64,000 bases of DNA, from positions 1 through 64,000 of the forward strand of contig NZ_JACATN010000001.1 in assembly GCF_018603515.1 (NCBI RefSeq), written 5' to 3'. Source of the stretch: Zobellia barbeyronii (GTDB lineage: Bacteria; Bacteroidota; Bacteroidia; Flavobacteriales; Flavobacteriaceae). The notes under the pieces are model-generated. The model was not told where the DNA came from. It did no database searches and was given only the letters and a program-made list of their open reading frames with translations. The position numbers and the translations under genes were made by a program. Shown piece after piece: positions 1-9,992 of this stretch (position 1 is the stretch's first letter; each line of letters starts with the position of its first letter).

Positions 1-460
1 CAAAATCTTTTTTCTCGGTGACAAAAACAATATCTTACAAGGAACGTTTACTCTTTATTAACCCACACTTAACAAACATCTTCATACCTGTTTAGCGGGG
101 TGCAAATGTAAGACCCTTTTTTAATTCAAACACAATTTTTTAAAAGAAATTTCGTTTTATTTTGTTCACCCCTCACAGAACACTGAGTATGAGACACAAA
201 CATATTCCTGCTCTTCTACTTTTTTTGCGACTCAACAACTTCACCAACCCTTACACCACTTAACGTTTACATAATACCCGCTTTGCATCACTCCGCACAC
301 TATTGGCTAAACCTAACTATAAAGGATATTTTATTACATGATACCTCTTATAAACCGTAGAAAGTAGTTCAATATCTGACTGGATTTCATCCAACAATAT
401 GATTAGTCATGAAATATGGGTATCCTAATACCTTAAAAAAGCTACAAGGAGAATCAAACT
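1..460. other. Non-coding left edge, possible leftward promoter
   Basis: No convincing gene is seen in these 460 bases. On the minus strand, TACATTTG (positions 110 down to 103) matches the Bacteroidetes -7 consensus TAnnTTTG. A TTTG at 130 down to 127 lies 16 nt upstream of it, a little short for a -33 element. If real, this promoter drives something to the left of the window. The stretch 111-460, downstream of the leftward porin gene, holds no clear terminator hairpin or small gene that I could support. Confidence 0.35.
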
Positions 461-2461
461 TTAAGAAAAGAAGTTCCATACTAGTCCAAATCGTATTACA
501 AAATCGCGATATGGATAGTTAGGTGCAGAGTAATATGTAGGCTCACTATTAAACAAAGAATTAAAATGCTCTGCCTTTAAGTAGATTCTTGTCTGCTGAA
601 TCTTTGCATTTATGAAGAAATCCAACATAGGGAAGTTGCCTAACTTCTGATCGTTCTGCAAATAGAACTCGCCCAACAGCGAATTGTATGCATCCATATT
701 ATATGCCGTGAAATATTTTAGGGTTACCCCTGTCTGCAAAAACATAGCTTTCTTAAAAACATCGGAAGAGAAATACAAGGTATTCCTTGTTACCAGTTCA
801 GGTACATTAAGTACTTGATTGGCTTGCGATACATTTTGATACATAACCGTATTGTTCAATGCAAACGAACCAAGTTTAAATTCCTTACTGTATTTGATTT
901 TGGTATGATTAAGCACATTGTTCTCCTGTAGCGGGCGTATGGTAGCATTTTCCATTCCGTCTTCAATGGTTTGGGATGGGTCCTCTCCAAAGTAACTGTA
1001 ATTATCTACGGTGGAATAGCTCACCATAAGGTTACCCCATAACTCAGATTCTAGATCAAGACGCAGCCCGTAGACTTGTTCCTTCTCAAAATTATCAATA
1101 TTCAACCAATTGTAATTTTCGTAATCACTTTGATATAACAAGAAATTAAAGTTTGGCATTTTTGATGAGCCAAAAGCAGATACTGTTACTTTATGCTTAT
1201 CATTTAACCTATATGATGCAGAAGCGTTCATTTGGTTACCTCCAAGTTCCCCTGACAGATTATACTTTGCCATTGCTTTCAATTGAAAACCTTTTATACG
1301 TTTCTCATACTCGGCTCCAACAGCTATTTCTTCGCCCTTTAATCTGCTTGGTATTGTTACTCCCTCATCATTTATTAATATACTGTTGAAAAAGTAGTTG
1401 TAGTTATAAAGCGAGATATTACCCTGAAGTCTACCTAGCGTTGCATTATAAAATTCTGCATTGACTTGGTTATACATTGTTTTTAAACTGGCCTTATCCA
1501 CAATTGGCGAAACCAGATTATCTCCATAATACTCATTAGGGGTAGTTTGGTTAAAAGCGTAGTACTTGGTTTCATAGTTAAACTGATGTCCAATACCTAG
1601 AGAGGTTTTTTCCTGACTACTTGAATCTTGCTCCTTTCTTATCAACTTATATAGATGATCAAAATAGTACCGCTTGCCCAATATCCTACTAGACGCATCA
1701 CTAAAGCGGACGTCAATCTTTACCCTATCACTAAAATTATCGTCGCCAGATTCAAATTGGAGTTCTTCACTTACAAGCCCACCGTTTTCTTCATTATCAA
1801 TATCTTGAGCGGCTATATGCCCGCGTAAGCTATATCTATTGTTCTTTGTTACATAATTGGTGGTAGCCCTAAAATTACCAGATTCTGCCTGGTTATATTG
1901 GTATTTCCCCAAAGAGCGAAAACCTTTATAGGCTAAAGAAAAATTGAGTCTTTTTGAAGTATTGAACGCCAAGCTAGCATCTAACAATTGGCCTTCTTCT
2001 AAAGTAGTCTTAAAAAACAGATCGGACATAGGTGTAGCTACATTATAGTACTTTATGTCTTCCTTTTCAAAATAGCTAGTATGAAGTGCGCTTGCCCCCA
2101 GTCCCGGATATAGGTCATTAGAGTAGAAATCAACTCCTAACTTATTATATGGTTTGCCTATATTGGCAAAAGGCATGAGTTCAAAATCATCCTTTCTTAA
2201 ATAGTTGTATTTATATTCTTTTTGAATGGTAAGTGTGGTATCCAAAAAGACAGTATCTCTGGCAAAAGTGATAATCTTATAATCCTCTATAGTAAGAGGT
2301 TCAAGTTCGGGTTCCTCTTCTTTTTCTTGTGGACCCAGCCTTCTAGGCATGCCACGAACGGCCGAAGTATCTATATCTCTTTTAGGAGGAATAGAATCTT
2401 CTTGCGCGAAGACTTGAATACATGAAAAATGCAATAAAAAAATCAGGAAAAAATATTTCAT
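461..2461 (-). CDS. Putative outer-membrane porin
   Basis: A 666-residue protein with a clear signal peptide (about residues 1-19, ending VFAQ). After a short acidic, proline-rich N-terminal segment comes a long run of alternating aromatic/polar stretches typical of outer-membrane beta strands. The chain ends in an aromatic residue (VWNFFS), as expected for insertion by the BAM machinery. Length and general composition match the Bacteroidetes 'putative porin' family (PF14121-like). It would form a channel in the outer membrane; no substrate can be inferred. It is transcribed alone, divergent from rnhB. The family call rests on overall resemblance rather than a catalytic motif. Confidence 0.75.
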   Translation of the reverse strand: MKYFFLIFLLHFSCIQVFAQEDSIPPKRDIDTSAVRGMPRRLGPQEKEEEPELEPLTIEDYKIITFARDTVFLDTTLTIQKEYKYNYLRKDDFELMPFANIGKPYNKLGVDFYSNDLYPGLGASALHTSYFEKEDIKYYNVATPMSDLFFKTTLEEGQLLDASLAFNTSKRLNFSLAYKGFRSLGKYQYNQAESGNFRATTNYVTKNNRYSLRGHIAAQDIDNEENGGLVSEELQFESGDDNFSDRVKIDVRFSDASSRILGKRYYFDHLYKLIRKEQDSSSQEKTSLGIGHQFNYETKYYAFNQTTPNEYYGDNLVSPIVDKASLKTMYNQVNAEFYNATLGRLQGNISLYNYNYFFNSILINDEGVTIPSRLKGEEIAVGAEYEKRIKGFQLKAMAKYNLSGELGGNQMNASASYRLNDKHKVTVSAFGSSKMPNFNFLLYQSDYENYNWLNIDNFEKEQVYGLRLDLESELWGNLMVSYSTVDNYSYFGEDPSQTIEDGMENATIRPLQENNVLNHTKIKYSKEFKLGSFALNNTVMYQNVSQANQVLNVPELVTRNTLYFSSDVFKKAMFLQTGVTLKYFTAYNMDAYNSLLGEFYLQNDQKLGNFPMLDFFINAKIQQTRIYLKAEHFNSLFNSEPTYYSAPNYPYRDFVIRFGLVWNFFS

Positions 2462-2709
2462 TGAAGCTAGTTACAGCGGTAAAGTTAATTTTTTTAGTTC
2501 GTAATTAAATGTGAAAATTTAATAATGCTATCCCAATGAGGTTTCTGACCTTCTTTTTGGATGATATCTACATTATATATAAGGTAGAATACGCCTTCCT
2601 TTTTTAAATCCATCAAACTTTACTTAACTAAATATCGATTATCATTTTTGTCGTTCAAAAGTATTTACCGATATTTCAAAAATAAGTCGATTTACAGTAA
2701 GAACAAACC

Positions 2710-3309
2710 ATGTTAAAGTTATATCACGAATTACCATTAAACGAAGCCGGAACTGATGAAGCAGGAAGAGGTTGCCTTGCAGGACCTGTAACCGCTGCCG
2801 CCGTTATATTGCCAAAAGGTTTTACCAATAACGTATTGGACGATTCCAAACTTCTATCTCACCGAAAGCGCGATTTACTGAGACCTATCATAGAGTCTGA
2901 ATGTACGGCCTATGGTGTGGCCCATATATTTCCTGAAAAAATTGATGAAATCAATATTTTAAATGCCTCTATTTTAGCCATGCACAAGGCTATTGAAAAA
3001 CTAAAAACAACCCCCAAATTTATCATTGTAGACGGTAATCGGTTCAAGCCTTTTAAAGATATTCCACATGAATGTATTATAAAAGGCGACGGAAAATATA
3101 TGAACATTGCCGCAGCATCCGTTTTGGCAAAGACATATAGAGATGCGTATATGGATGTTCTCCATGAAGAATTCCCCATGTATAATTGGAAAAAGAACAA
3201 AGGCTACCCTACCAAAGAACACCGTGAAGCCATCAGAAAGTATGGTATAACTAAATACCACCGGATGAGTTTCCGTTTACTGCCCAATCAACTAGGAAAA
3301 GACCTCTAA
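2710..3309 (+). CDS. rnhB: Ribonuclease HII
   Basis: A 199-residue cytoplasmic RNase HII, which cuts the RNA strand of RNA-DNA hybrids and removes misincorporated ribonucleotides. The signature DEAGRG is at residues 16-21, giving the catalytic Asp16 and Glu17. Asp108 sits in IIVDGN, and the fourth acidic residue, Asp145, follows [11 protein letters not shown]. The terminal segment [12 protein letters not shown] fits the family end. Length is normal for RNase HII. It is divergent from the porin, with a 248-base shared upstream region, and probably has its own promoter; no clean TAnnTTTG was found there. Confidence 0.96.
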   Translation: MLKLYHELPLNEAGTDEAGRGCLAGPVTAAAVILPKGFTNNVLDDSKLLSHRKRDLLRPIIESECTAYGVAHIFPEKIDEINILNASILAMHKAIEKLKTTPKFIIVDGNRFKPFKDIPHECIIKGDGKYMNIAAASVLAKTYRDAYMDVLHEEFPMYNWKKNKGYPTKEHREAIRKYGITKYHRMSFRLLPNQLGKDL

Positions 3310-3437
3310 TTATTTTTCTTACATCCTGTAACTAAACTAATTTCTCCATCTATATAGTTTTTAATACCATTCATACAGTTTTCATACCCAACGAATACAA
3401 GTCTTTATTATAAAAAGGCCATTTCGTTTAGTTTTGA

Positions 3438-3468
3438 TGTTAACCTTTTAAGGGGTTTATACACTAAT
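3438..3468 (+). promoter_or_regulatory. Candidate ECF-sigma promoter, copy 1
   Basis: TGTTAACC at 3438-3445, then exactly 15 nt, then ACACTAAT at 3461-3468. The same -35-like box recurs upstream of other genes in this island, with the same spacing in three other copies. It lies about 70 bases upstream of the preferred OmpA-type start at 3539 and points toward it. The promoter role is inferred from recurrence and spacing. Confidence 0.55.
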
Positions 3469-3538
3469 ACTTAGAAGAATGTCAATTTTTCAATCCTTGA
3501 CATACATCTTAATTATTGTATTACTAAACATCAAGTAC

Positions 3539-4879
3539 ATGAAAACGTTAGGAACCTTGCTTAAATTAATCTTATCAGTGGTATGCATCCTTTTTACCTG
3601 CCAAACCAGCGATGCCCAAATTTTACGGAAATTAGGGAAAGTTGCAGAAAGAGCTGCAGAAAGAACAGTTGAGCGTAGAGTAGAAAAAGAGACCTCAGAA
3701 AAAACAGATCAAGCACTAGATAGTATTTTAGAACCAGGAAAAGAGAAAAAGAAGAAAAAGAGACCAGCCCAGCAGAACGATACTACTGATGAAAATGATT
3801 TTCCTGAAACGGATGAACAAAATAGTTCCAATACCTCACAAACATCTAATGAAACAATACCACAATCTATAAAGGTCTATAGTAAGTTTGATTTTGTGCC
3901 AGGTGACACACCAATTTTCGTTGATGACTTTTCTAATGATTTTATTGGGGATTTTCCGTCTCGGTGGAATTCTAATGGAAGTGGTGAACTTGTAACCTTA
4001 GAAGAGCATCCTAATAAGTGGCTAAAAATACTACCAGGATATAAAACTGCTTACATTCCTGATATCACGAATTTACCGGATGAATTCACTTTAGAATTTG
4101 ATGTTGTTGCAACCGGATTGGATAATAAAACCTCTTCTCAGTCTTATTTGGGTATAGTCGTGAGTGATAACAACACCTTTAAAAAAGGCGCCAACCTAGG
4201 CCTTGTAGAATATTCTTTTTGTCAATTTATAGAACGTGGTGTTGTGGTTGAAAACAGCATCTCATCAAAACGGGTGATTAGAAATGAAGTAGGTGCTGAT
4301 ATCCGTAATGTAGTTAGTCAAAAGCACCATGTTTCTGTAGCAGTGAACAAAGAGCGTTTTAGATTATGGATAAACGAAAACAAATTCATTGATGTCCCAA
4401 GGCTACTACCTTCTAATGTACAGATGCAAGGCATAAAATTTACGCTTCGAGGTACTGACACAGAAAAGGAGTCTGTACTTATAGGTAATATAAAAGTTGC
4501 CAAAGGAGGGGTTGATTTACGGAGGCAACTACTAGCGGACGGAAAAATATCTACAAACGGTATTTTATTCGATAGTGGCTCGGACAATATTCAACCACAG
4601 TCCATGGGAATTATCCGTCAGATATACCAAGTACTTCAACAGGACGATGCCATACAGTTAAAAATTGTTGGCCATACCGATGCTGATGGTGATGATACCA
4701 AAAACATGAAACTATCTCAAAACAGAGCCGAAGCTGTAAAAAACGCTTTAGTATCTATATATAATGTATCATCAGAAAGATTATCTACCAACGGCAAAGG
4801 AGAAACAGAACCTATTGCCGATAATTCATCAGCAGATGGCAAGGCTCAAAACCGACGCGTAGAATTTATTAAAGCATAA
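3539..4879 (+). CDS. OmpA-family secreted protein
   Basis: I prefer the Met at 3539 because it begins a proper signal peptide (residues 1-27, ending SDAQ). An in-frame Met at 3479 would add 20 hydrophobic residues. The mature protein (446 residues with signal) opens with a highly charged Lys/Glu/Arg coiled-coil-like segment (about 30-75). A jelly-roll-like middle domain follows (FVDDFSNDFIGDFPSRW near residue 125), and then a C-terminal OmpA-like peptidoglycan-binding domain (about 340-446) with VGHTDADGD and NRRVEF. The OmpA domain would anchor the protein to peptidoglycan. It is followed after 10 bases by the 4890 gene, so the two are probably cotranscribed from the candidate ECF promoter at 3438. 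Confidence 0.85.
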   Translation: MKTLGTLLKLILSVVCILFTCQTSDAQILRKLGKVAERAAERTVERRVEKETSEKTDQALDSILEPGKEKKKKKRPAQQNDTTDENDFPETDEQNSSNTSQTSNETIPQSIKVYSKFDFVPGDTPIFVDDFSNDFIGDFPSRWNSNGSGELVTLEEHPNKWLKILPGYKTAYIPDITNLPDEFTLEFDVVATGLDNKTSSQSYLGIVVSDNNTFKKGANLGLVEYSFCQFIERGVVVENSISSKRVIRNEVGADIRNVVSQKHHVSVAVNKERFRLWINENKFIDVPRLLPSNVQMQGIKFTLRGTDTEKESVLIGNIKVAKGGVDLRRQLLADGKISTNGILFDSGSDNIQPQSMGIIRQIYQVLQQDDAIQLKIVGHTDADGDDTKNMKLSQNRAEAVKNALVSIYNVSSERLSTNGKGETEPIADNSSADGKAQNRRVEFIKA

Positions 4880-4889
4880 AAAATCTAAA

Positions 4890-5597
4890 ATGGACACAAT
4901 GAAAAACCCTCTACTCTCTACGTTATTATTTTTTCTCTTCATCGGTTTTGCTTTTGGGCAAGACAGTTGCAGTAAATTCTATCCTCTAAAGGAAGGAAGT
5001 ACTTTTCAATATACCAATTACGACAAGAAAGGCAAATCTGATGGTACCGTAAACTATACCGTATCTGATGTTCGTTCCGAAGGCTCTGCTTCCGTAGCTA
5101 CTTTTGACATGAAGCTTACAGACAAGAAAGGAAAAGAAATATTTGAAACCAACTATTCCTTTAGCTGTGAAGACGGGTTGGTCAAAATTGACTACCAATC
5201 GCTTTTTCCATCACAAATGATGCAACAATACTCAGAAATGGGTTTGGAAATGGATATTTCCGGAACAGATATAGAACTGCCCAATAACCTAAGTGAAGGT
5301 CAAGAATTGAACGATGCTAATGTTACAGTATCTATGAGCATGTCTGGCATTAATATGAATGTCTCAGTTGATCAAACCAATAGGAAAGTAGAGAAAAAAG
5401 AAAGTGTAACAACATCTGCAGGCACGTTTAACTGTTATTTAATTACCGAAGATAACACCACAAAAACTATGGGTGCTACTATTGAAATGAAATCTAAACT
5501 TTGGCTTGCGGAAGGTGTAGGCATGATAAAACAAGAATCTTACAAAAGCAATGGAAACCTCATCAGCAGGTCTGAGCTAAGCGCTTATAATGAGTAA
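4890..5597 (+). CDS. Secreted protein of unknown function, DUF3108-like
   Basis: 235 residues with a signal peptide (cleavage near FAFGQ; an internal Met at codon 4 is an alternative start). The mature part begins CSKFYPLKEGSTFQYTNYD and contains a later segment TSAGTFNCYLITED ending in KLWLAEGVGMIKQES. That pattern is seen in Bacteroidetes TapB-like/DUF3108-like periplasmic proteins with a beta-rich fold. No catalytic residues can be named. It follows the OmpA-type gene by 10 bases and probably shares its transcript. Function unknown. Confidence 0.7.
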   Translation: MDTMKNPLLSTLLFFLFIGFAFGQDSCSKFYPLKEGSTFQYTNYDKKGKSDGTVNYTVSDVRSEGSASVATFDMKLTDKKGKEIFETNYSFSCEDGLVKIDYQSLFPSQMMQQYSEMGLEMDISGTDIELPNNLSEGQELNDANVTVSMSMSGINMNVSVDQTNRKVEKKESVTTSAGTFNCYLITEDNTTKTMGATIEMKSKLWLAEGVGMIKQESYKSNGNLISRSELSAYNE

Positions 5598-5604
5598 GAT
5601 TATC

Positions 5605-5635
5605 TGTTAACCTTTACCCAAGCTAGAACATTAAT
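5605..5635 (+). promoter_or_regulatory. Candidate ECF-sigma promoter, copy 2
   Basis: TGTTAACC at 5605-5612, 15-nt spacer, ACATTAAT at 5628-5635. It lies between the 4890 gene and the subtilisin gene, about 34 bases before the latter's ATG, a normal leader length. Box and spacing match copies 1, 3 and 4. Confidence 0.6.
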
Positions 5636-5668
5636 TTAAAACAATAATCAATCTTAATACCCTCTATT

Positions 5669-7066
5669 ATGAAAACGAAAATTACATTTCTGCTATTACT
5701 GACCATTATACTGTCTTCTTGCACAAAGTTACCATATGGCCAGCATATCGACGATGACACATCTAATTCAGGTATTACATATGACGATATAAGAGTAGAC
5801 GAAGGAATTAGCAGTGAGAAAAAAAACATTTTCATGTCACCAAATAACGTGATTGTGAAGTATCAACCACAAGTTACACCTGAAGAACGCAAGGCTATTA
5901 GAGAAACATATCCAATTATTGAATTTAAGCAATGTGACTGCGGTGACACTAATATTGAGCTGTGGATTTTTGACCCTAATATTCCAGAACTAGAAATTGA
6001 AGGTGTTGTAGAGCGACTTTCAAGAACAAGCCCAAGAGGTACAACTCGCGGAGAAAGGTCCTTTGACATAGAACTTTCACCAGTTGGTCCTTATACAGTT
6101 CAAGGTCAAGGTCAAGGTGTTGATGGAGAAGAGGAAGCGCTCATAGCAAATGCAGGTAATTCTAAAATAAATATTGCTGTTATAGATACTGGGCTTGATT
6201 TTTACAGGTATCTATTTACAAATGAACCTAAGAAATTCCTTTTCCCAAGTGGCGGGTTTGGAAGTTGTTACCCAACTACATCTGGTTGGAACTTTACTCA
6301 AGAACCTAACAACCGATATTTTGCAGACGGCAATGGACATGGCACATACATAACCAAAATTATTACCGATGAACTTGATAGCAAAAACCTCAATTATTCA
6401 ATTTTACCATTAAAAGTATTTGATGATGCCGGAAAAGGTTCCTATTGGAATGTTCTATGTGCACTATCTTATATTAAACAACTGAACCAAAACGGTGCTA
6501 ACATTAGTATTGTCAATGCAAGTTTCGGAGGGGAAATGCCACGTGAAATATTTGAAGAACCTGCACCAGGTGACCAAAAAAATATCTTTGCACAGACTAT
6601 AGAGGACCTTAACAGGGCTGGCGCATTAGTTATTACTTCCGCAGGTAATGACAATAAAGATGTTGATCAAGGACCAAATGGAGACTTTATTTCATCATTT
6701 AGGGAGACCAACATACTTACCGTAGGCGGTTATGAATACGACACAATAAATCCAGGTTCGTTACCTATTAGATTGCATCCGCTTTCTAACTACGGCAGTA
6801 AAGGGAGTATAGATATCGCTTTAGCGTTTAATGATTACAGAATTATTTTGGATAATTCCGATCCCTCTTTAAAAAATAGAGTTACCCTTCAGGGTACCTC
6901 ATATGCTACAGCAGCCATGTCGGGAATTGCGGGCTTAGTAATTAATCAGGTAGGTAGAGTACCTGCTGAAGAATTAAAGAATCTAATTTTCAACTTAGCC
7001 ATAGAAGCACCTGAGCTTGATGGTAAGATTGATGAGAGCAGGGTGATTCCTAGAGCTACGAACTAA
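5669..7066 (+). CDS. Subtilisin-like serine protease lipoprotein (S8 family)
   Basis: 465 residues. The N-terminus is a lipoprotein signal with lipobox LSSC (Cys18), so the enzyme is membrane anchored. Residues about 58-120 (NNVIVKYQPQVTPEERKAI onward, with CDCGD near 89-93) resemble a fervidolysin-like propeptide. The peptidase domain carries the full Asp-His-Ser triad: Asp173 (AVIDTGLD), His224 (GNGHGT) and Ser411 (GTSYATAA). The enzyme should therefore be active. It sits upstream of a TPR-CHAT protein and near a sigma/anti-sigma pair. A candidate ECF promoter lies directly upstream and a strong terminator directly downstream, so it is probably a single-gene transcript. Its substrate cannot be told from sequence. 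Confidence 0.92.
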   Translation: MKTKITFLLLLTIILSSCTKLPYGQHIDDDTSNSGITYDDIRVDEGISSEKKNIFMSPNNVIVKYQPQVTPEERKAIRETYPIIEFKQCDCGDTNIELWIFDPNIPELEIEGVVERLSRTSPRGTTRGERSFDIELSPVGPYTVQGQGQGVDGEEEALIANAGNSKINIAVIDTGLDFYRYLFTNEPKKFLFPSGGFGSCYPTTSGWNFTQEPNNRYFADGNGHGTYITKIITDELDSKNLNYSILPLKVFDDAGKGSYWNVLCALSYIKQLNQNGANISIVNASFGGEMPREIFEEPAPGDQKNIFAQTIEDLNRAGALVITSAGNDNKDVDQGPNGDFISSFRETNILTVGGYEYDTINPGSLPIRLHPLSNYGSKGSIDIALAFNDYRIILDNSDPSLKNRVTLQGTSYATAAMSGIAGLVINQVGRVPAEELKNLIFNLAIEAPELDGKIDESRVIPRATN

Positions 7067-7089
7067 CGAATCATAAACATAAAACAAAA

Positions 7090-7121
7090 AAGAGCCCATG
7101 TTACACATGGGCTCTTTTTTG
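7090..7121 (+). terminator. Rho-independent terminator
   Basis: AGAGCCCATG, a short TTACA-type loop, then CATGGGCTCT followed by six T and TTGTTT. It lies 24 bases past the subtilisin stop codon and separates it from the CHAT gene. Confidence 0.9.
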
Positions 7122-7250
7122 TTTCTGCTTACTCCCACTTTTGCAAATAAGTATTTCACCATAAAATTCTTTATATATTTAGAATATTATTGACGTCCTA
7201 ATAATCTATTTTTCAAAACCTGCATAGTTTTAACTCGAATGATTTCTTAT

Positions 7251-9980
7251 ATGCTAAACCTTAAATTTAACTGTGTTCTAATTTTCTTTTTCAGTTATAT
7301 CTGCATGGCTCAACAGAACACGTTGGTTAAAATCATTAACGCCGATGAAAGTAAGGAGGTCATTCAAAAAAAAATCGATTCATTTTTTTCTGTTAACACA
7401 GATAGTATGTCCCCTAAAGAACTAGCAAATTGTTATCACGATGTAGGCAATAAATGGTACCACGAACAGTGGTGGAACCACGGCGAAAAAAGTGATATCA
7501 TAAACGCAATCACCTACACTAAGAGAGCATTAGAAATAAAGGCAGGTTTAAAAGGTTTAGAAAAAGGTTCATTAGACAATACCTATTACAACCTAGGTGT
7601 TTTTTACTATTTGAAAGGTGAGATTTACAATGCTATAAAAACCTATACATATATTAATGATAATGGAACGGATATAGAATGGATACAAAATGCAAGGCTT
7701 GAACTTGGGTATCTCTATTTAACTACTGGTGATTTCTATAAAGCTTTAGATAGGTTCTCTGAAATGATATCGCTTAACGAGGGTCCTTCTTTTAGAGTAA
7801 TTGATGCTCAAATATTAAAAGCGGAAACATATGCCGAGATGGGGTTTAGCGAATTTTCAAATGAGATACAATCTAACCTAAATAAAGCAGACTCACTCAT
7901 CATACTAAATAAAGAAAATCATCAACAGTTTAAAAGGCGTATAGACCATCTAGAAGGAAATAGACTCCTTGAGACTGGCGAATACAACTTAGCAATTGCA
8001 AAGCATAAAGAGGTCTTGAAAGACTCAGCAAGTTTAAGACTTAATGATTTAGCAAATATCAACAACAGTATCGGTTACTCTTATACTAAATTAAAAAAAA
8101 CCAAAGAGGCTTTAAAACATTTAAACAAGTCAATAGCTATTGCCGAAGACTACTCCTTACCATATGAAAACTTGGGAGATCTTTATCTAGACCAAAATAA
8201 TTTTCAAAAAGCTTTAAAAAATTACCAAAAAGCAATCTTTCTGAAAATCGATAATAGAGAAGACATCAAAATCTATACGCTTCCCAACATAGAAACCCTG
8301 GAGCTTTCAACTGAAAAAATATTCTTATTGAGTCATATTATAGCCAAAGCAAACGGTTGGTTGAAATATTATGAATTTGAGAATGATAAAGACTATTTAA
8401 AGCAGGCCCTAAAAACTTTTAGACTAGCCGATCAATTGGTAGATGTTATTCGATCTGAAAGCACAGAATATCAATCAAAACTATTTTGGAGGGAAAAAGG
8501 AGCCTCATTATATACTAAGGCCGTAGAGGCTTGTTTCTTACTAAAGAAACCGGAAGAAGCCTTTTATTATATGGAGCGTAATAAAGCTTTACTCCTACTT
8601 GAAGATGTTTCAAATGAACAAGCCAAGACTATTACTAAGCTTCCTGATTCCATTGCTCAACGCGAATTTAACCTTAAACAGGCTATACTTTTATCTGAAA
8701 ACGAGTTGCATACCAATCCTGACCTACCTGAAAATGCGCTTAAAAAATTAAGAAATAAAGTGCATTCTGATAAAAAATCTTATTATGAATTTACAGATAC
8801 TTTAAACGTTAATTTCCCTGAATATGCCAAACTGAAAAGTAACGTCGCTATTCTGACTTATGACAATTTCAAGAAAAACTATACCGCAGAAGATGAAGTA
8901 GTTCTACAATACATTCTTAATGATAAGCAAGGCTACGGTCTTTTAAGCACGAAAAATAATGTCCAGTTTTTCAAATTGAAAAATGTCAAAAATTTAAACC
9001 AAAATATTTTAGAGCTATACGGAAGTCTTACTGACCTGACAATGAATCGCACTAAGGTTTCTGAGTATAATAAGCTTTCTCATAACATCTTTAAACAATT
9101 AGTTCCAGAACAGGTTTACAATGATATAAAAGGTAAAAAACTTACCATCATACCTGATTATATTTTACAACAAATTCCTTTTGAAGCTTTTGTTGTTGAG
9201 AATGCCCCAGCCAAATACTTTATTGAAGATACAGAAATTAGATATGCGTACTCCATGTCTTATCTTGATGCCAAAACACATATTTTAGGAGCTCCCCAAA
9301 AAGAACTTTATGCAGTAGCTCCTATTCAGTTTAAAAGCTTGGGGCTACCGAGCCTCATCTTTAGTGGCGCGGAAATAGAAGAGGTTAATAAGATTTTCCC
9401 AGGAAACATAGCACTGAAAGGTGAAGCCACAAAATCTGATTTTACAGCTAATTTTAAAGATTATAGAATTGTGCATCTATCTACCCATGCCGATATAGGA
9501 GAAAATGAAGACCCGTGGATTGCTTTTAGTGATGATAAAATGTTCCTTAATGAAATTTACGCCACTAGAAACCAAGCAGAAATGGTTGTTTTAAGCGCCT
9601 GTAACACCTCTATTGGAGAGCTTAAAAAAGGAGAAGGCGCCATGAGCTTGGCAAGAGGCTTTTTTCATTCCGGAGCAAAGAGTGTTGTATCCTCACTATG
9701 GTCTACCTATGACAAAAGTAGCAAGGAATTAATGACTTCTTTTTACACAGCACTTAGTAAGGGTGACACAAAATCTGCAGCCATGCAGAAAGCAAAGGTA
9801 TATTACATAAATAAATATCGTGAGAGTGCTATAGCTCCTGCGTATTGGAGTGCCCTAATTGTTATTGGTGATAATGCACCGTTAGAAAACCAGCAAGGCT
9901 TCTTGCCTTTTTGGGTATGGATGCCTCTTAGTGTTTTGCTGTTAGTAGTTCTTTACTTTCTCTTTAAAAGAAAAAAGTAG
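7251..9980 (+). CDS. TPR-CHAT (caspase-like) membrane protein
   Basis: About 909 residues. I prefer the Met at 7251, which opens a signal peptide (to ICMAQQ); a Met at 7239 is also in frame. Residues about 50-430 are tetratricopeptide-like helices (for example NTYYNLGVFYYLKGEIYNA and YENLGDLYLDQNNFQKALK). The C-terminal CHAT domain (about 580-875) is a caspase-clan fold, with catalytic His746 in HLSTHA and Cys784 in LSACNTS. One transmembrane helix (about 880-903) and a short KRKK tail finish the chain, so the TPR and protease parts lie outside the cytoplasm, probably in the periplasm. It converges with the sigma/anti-sigma pair, leaving only 12 bases between stops. Candidate role: a regulated protease in an envelope response. 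Target unknown. Confidence 0.88.
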   Translation: MLNLKFNCVLIFFFSYICMAQQNTLVKIINADESKEVIQKKIDSFFSVNTDSMSPKELANCYHDVGNKWYHEQWWNHGEKSDIINAITYTKRALEIKAGLKGLEKGSLDNTYYNLGVFYYLKGEIYNAIKTYTYINDNGTDIEWIQNARLELGYLYLTTGDFYKALDRFSEMISLNEGPSFRVIDAQILKAETYAEMGFSEFSNEIQSNLNKADSLIILNKENHQQFKRRIDHLEGNRLLETGEYNLAIAKHKEVLKDSASLRLNDLANINNSIGYSYTKLKKTKEALKHLNKSIAIAEDYSLPYENLGDLYLDQNNFQKALKNYQKAIFLKIDNREDIKIYTLPNIETLELSTEKIFLLSHIIAKANGWLKYYEFENDKDYLKQALKTFRLADQLVDVIRSESTEYQSKLFWREKGASLYTKAVEACFLLKKPEEAFYYMERNKALLLLEDVSNEQAKTITKLPDSIAQREFNLKQAILLSENELHTNPDLPENALKKLRNKVHSDKKSYYEFTDTLNVNFPEYAKLKSNVAILTYDNFKKNYTAEDEVVLQYILNDKQGYGLLSTKNNVQFFKLKNVKNLNQNILELYGSLTDLTMNRTKVSEYNKLSHNIFKQLVPEQVYNDIKGKKLTIIPDYILQQIPFEAFVVENAPAKYFIEDTEIRYAYSMSYLDAKTHILGAPQKELYAVAPIQFKSLGLPSLIFSGAEIEEVNKIFPGNIALKGEATKSDFTANFKDYRIVHLSTHADIGENEDPWIAFSDDKMFLNEIYATRNQAEMVVLSACNTSIGELKKGEGAMSLARGFFHSGAKSVVSSLWSTYDKSSKELMTSFYTALSKGDTKSAAMQKAKVYYINKYRESAIAPAYWSALIVIGDNAPLENQQGFLPFWVWMPLSVLLLVVLYFLFKRKK

Positions 9981-9992
9981 AACCTTTAGTTT

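Noticed and set aside
1-110. Leader of an rRNA operon to the left
   Set aside because: A -7 box points left but no rRNA sequence is in view.
3479-3538. Upstream start for the OmpA-type gene
   Set aside because: Adds a hydrophobic stretch before a good signal peptide; the later Met is preferred.
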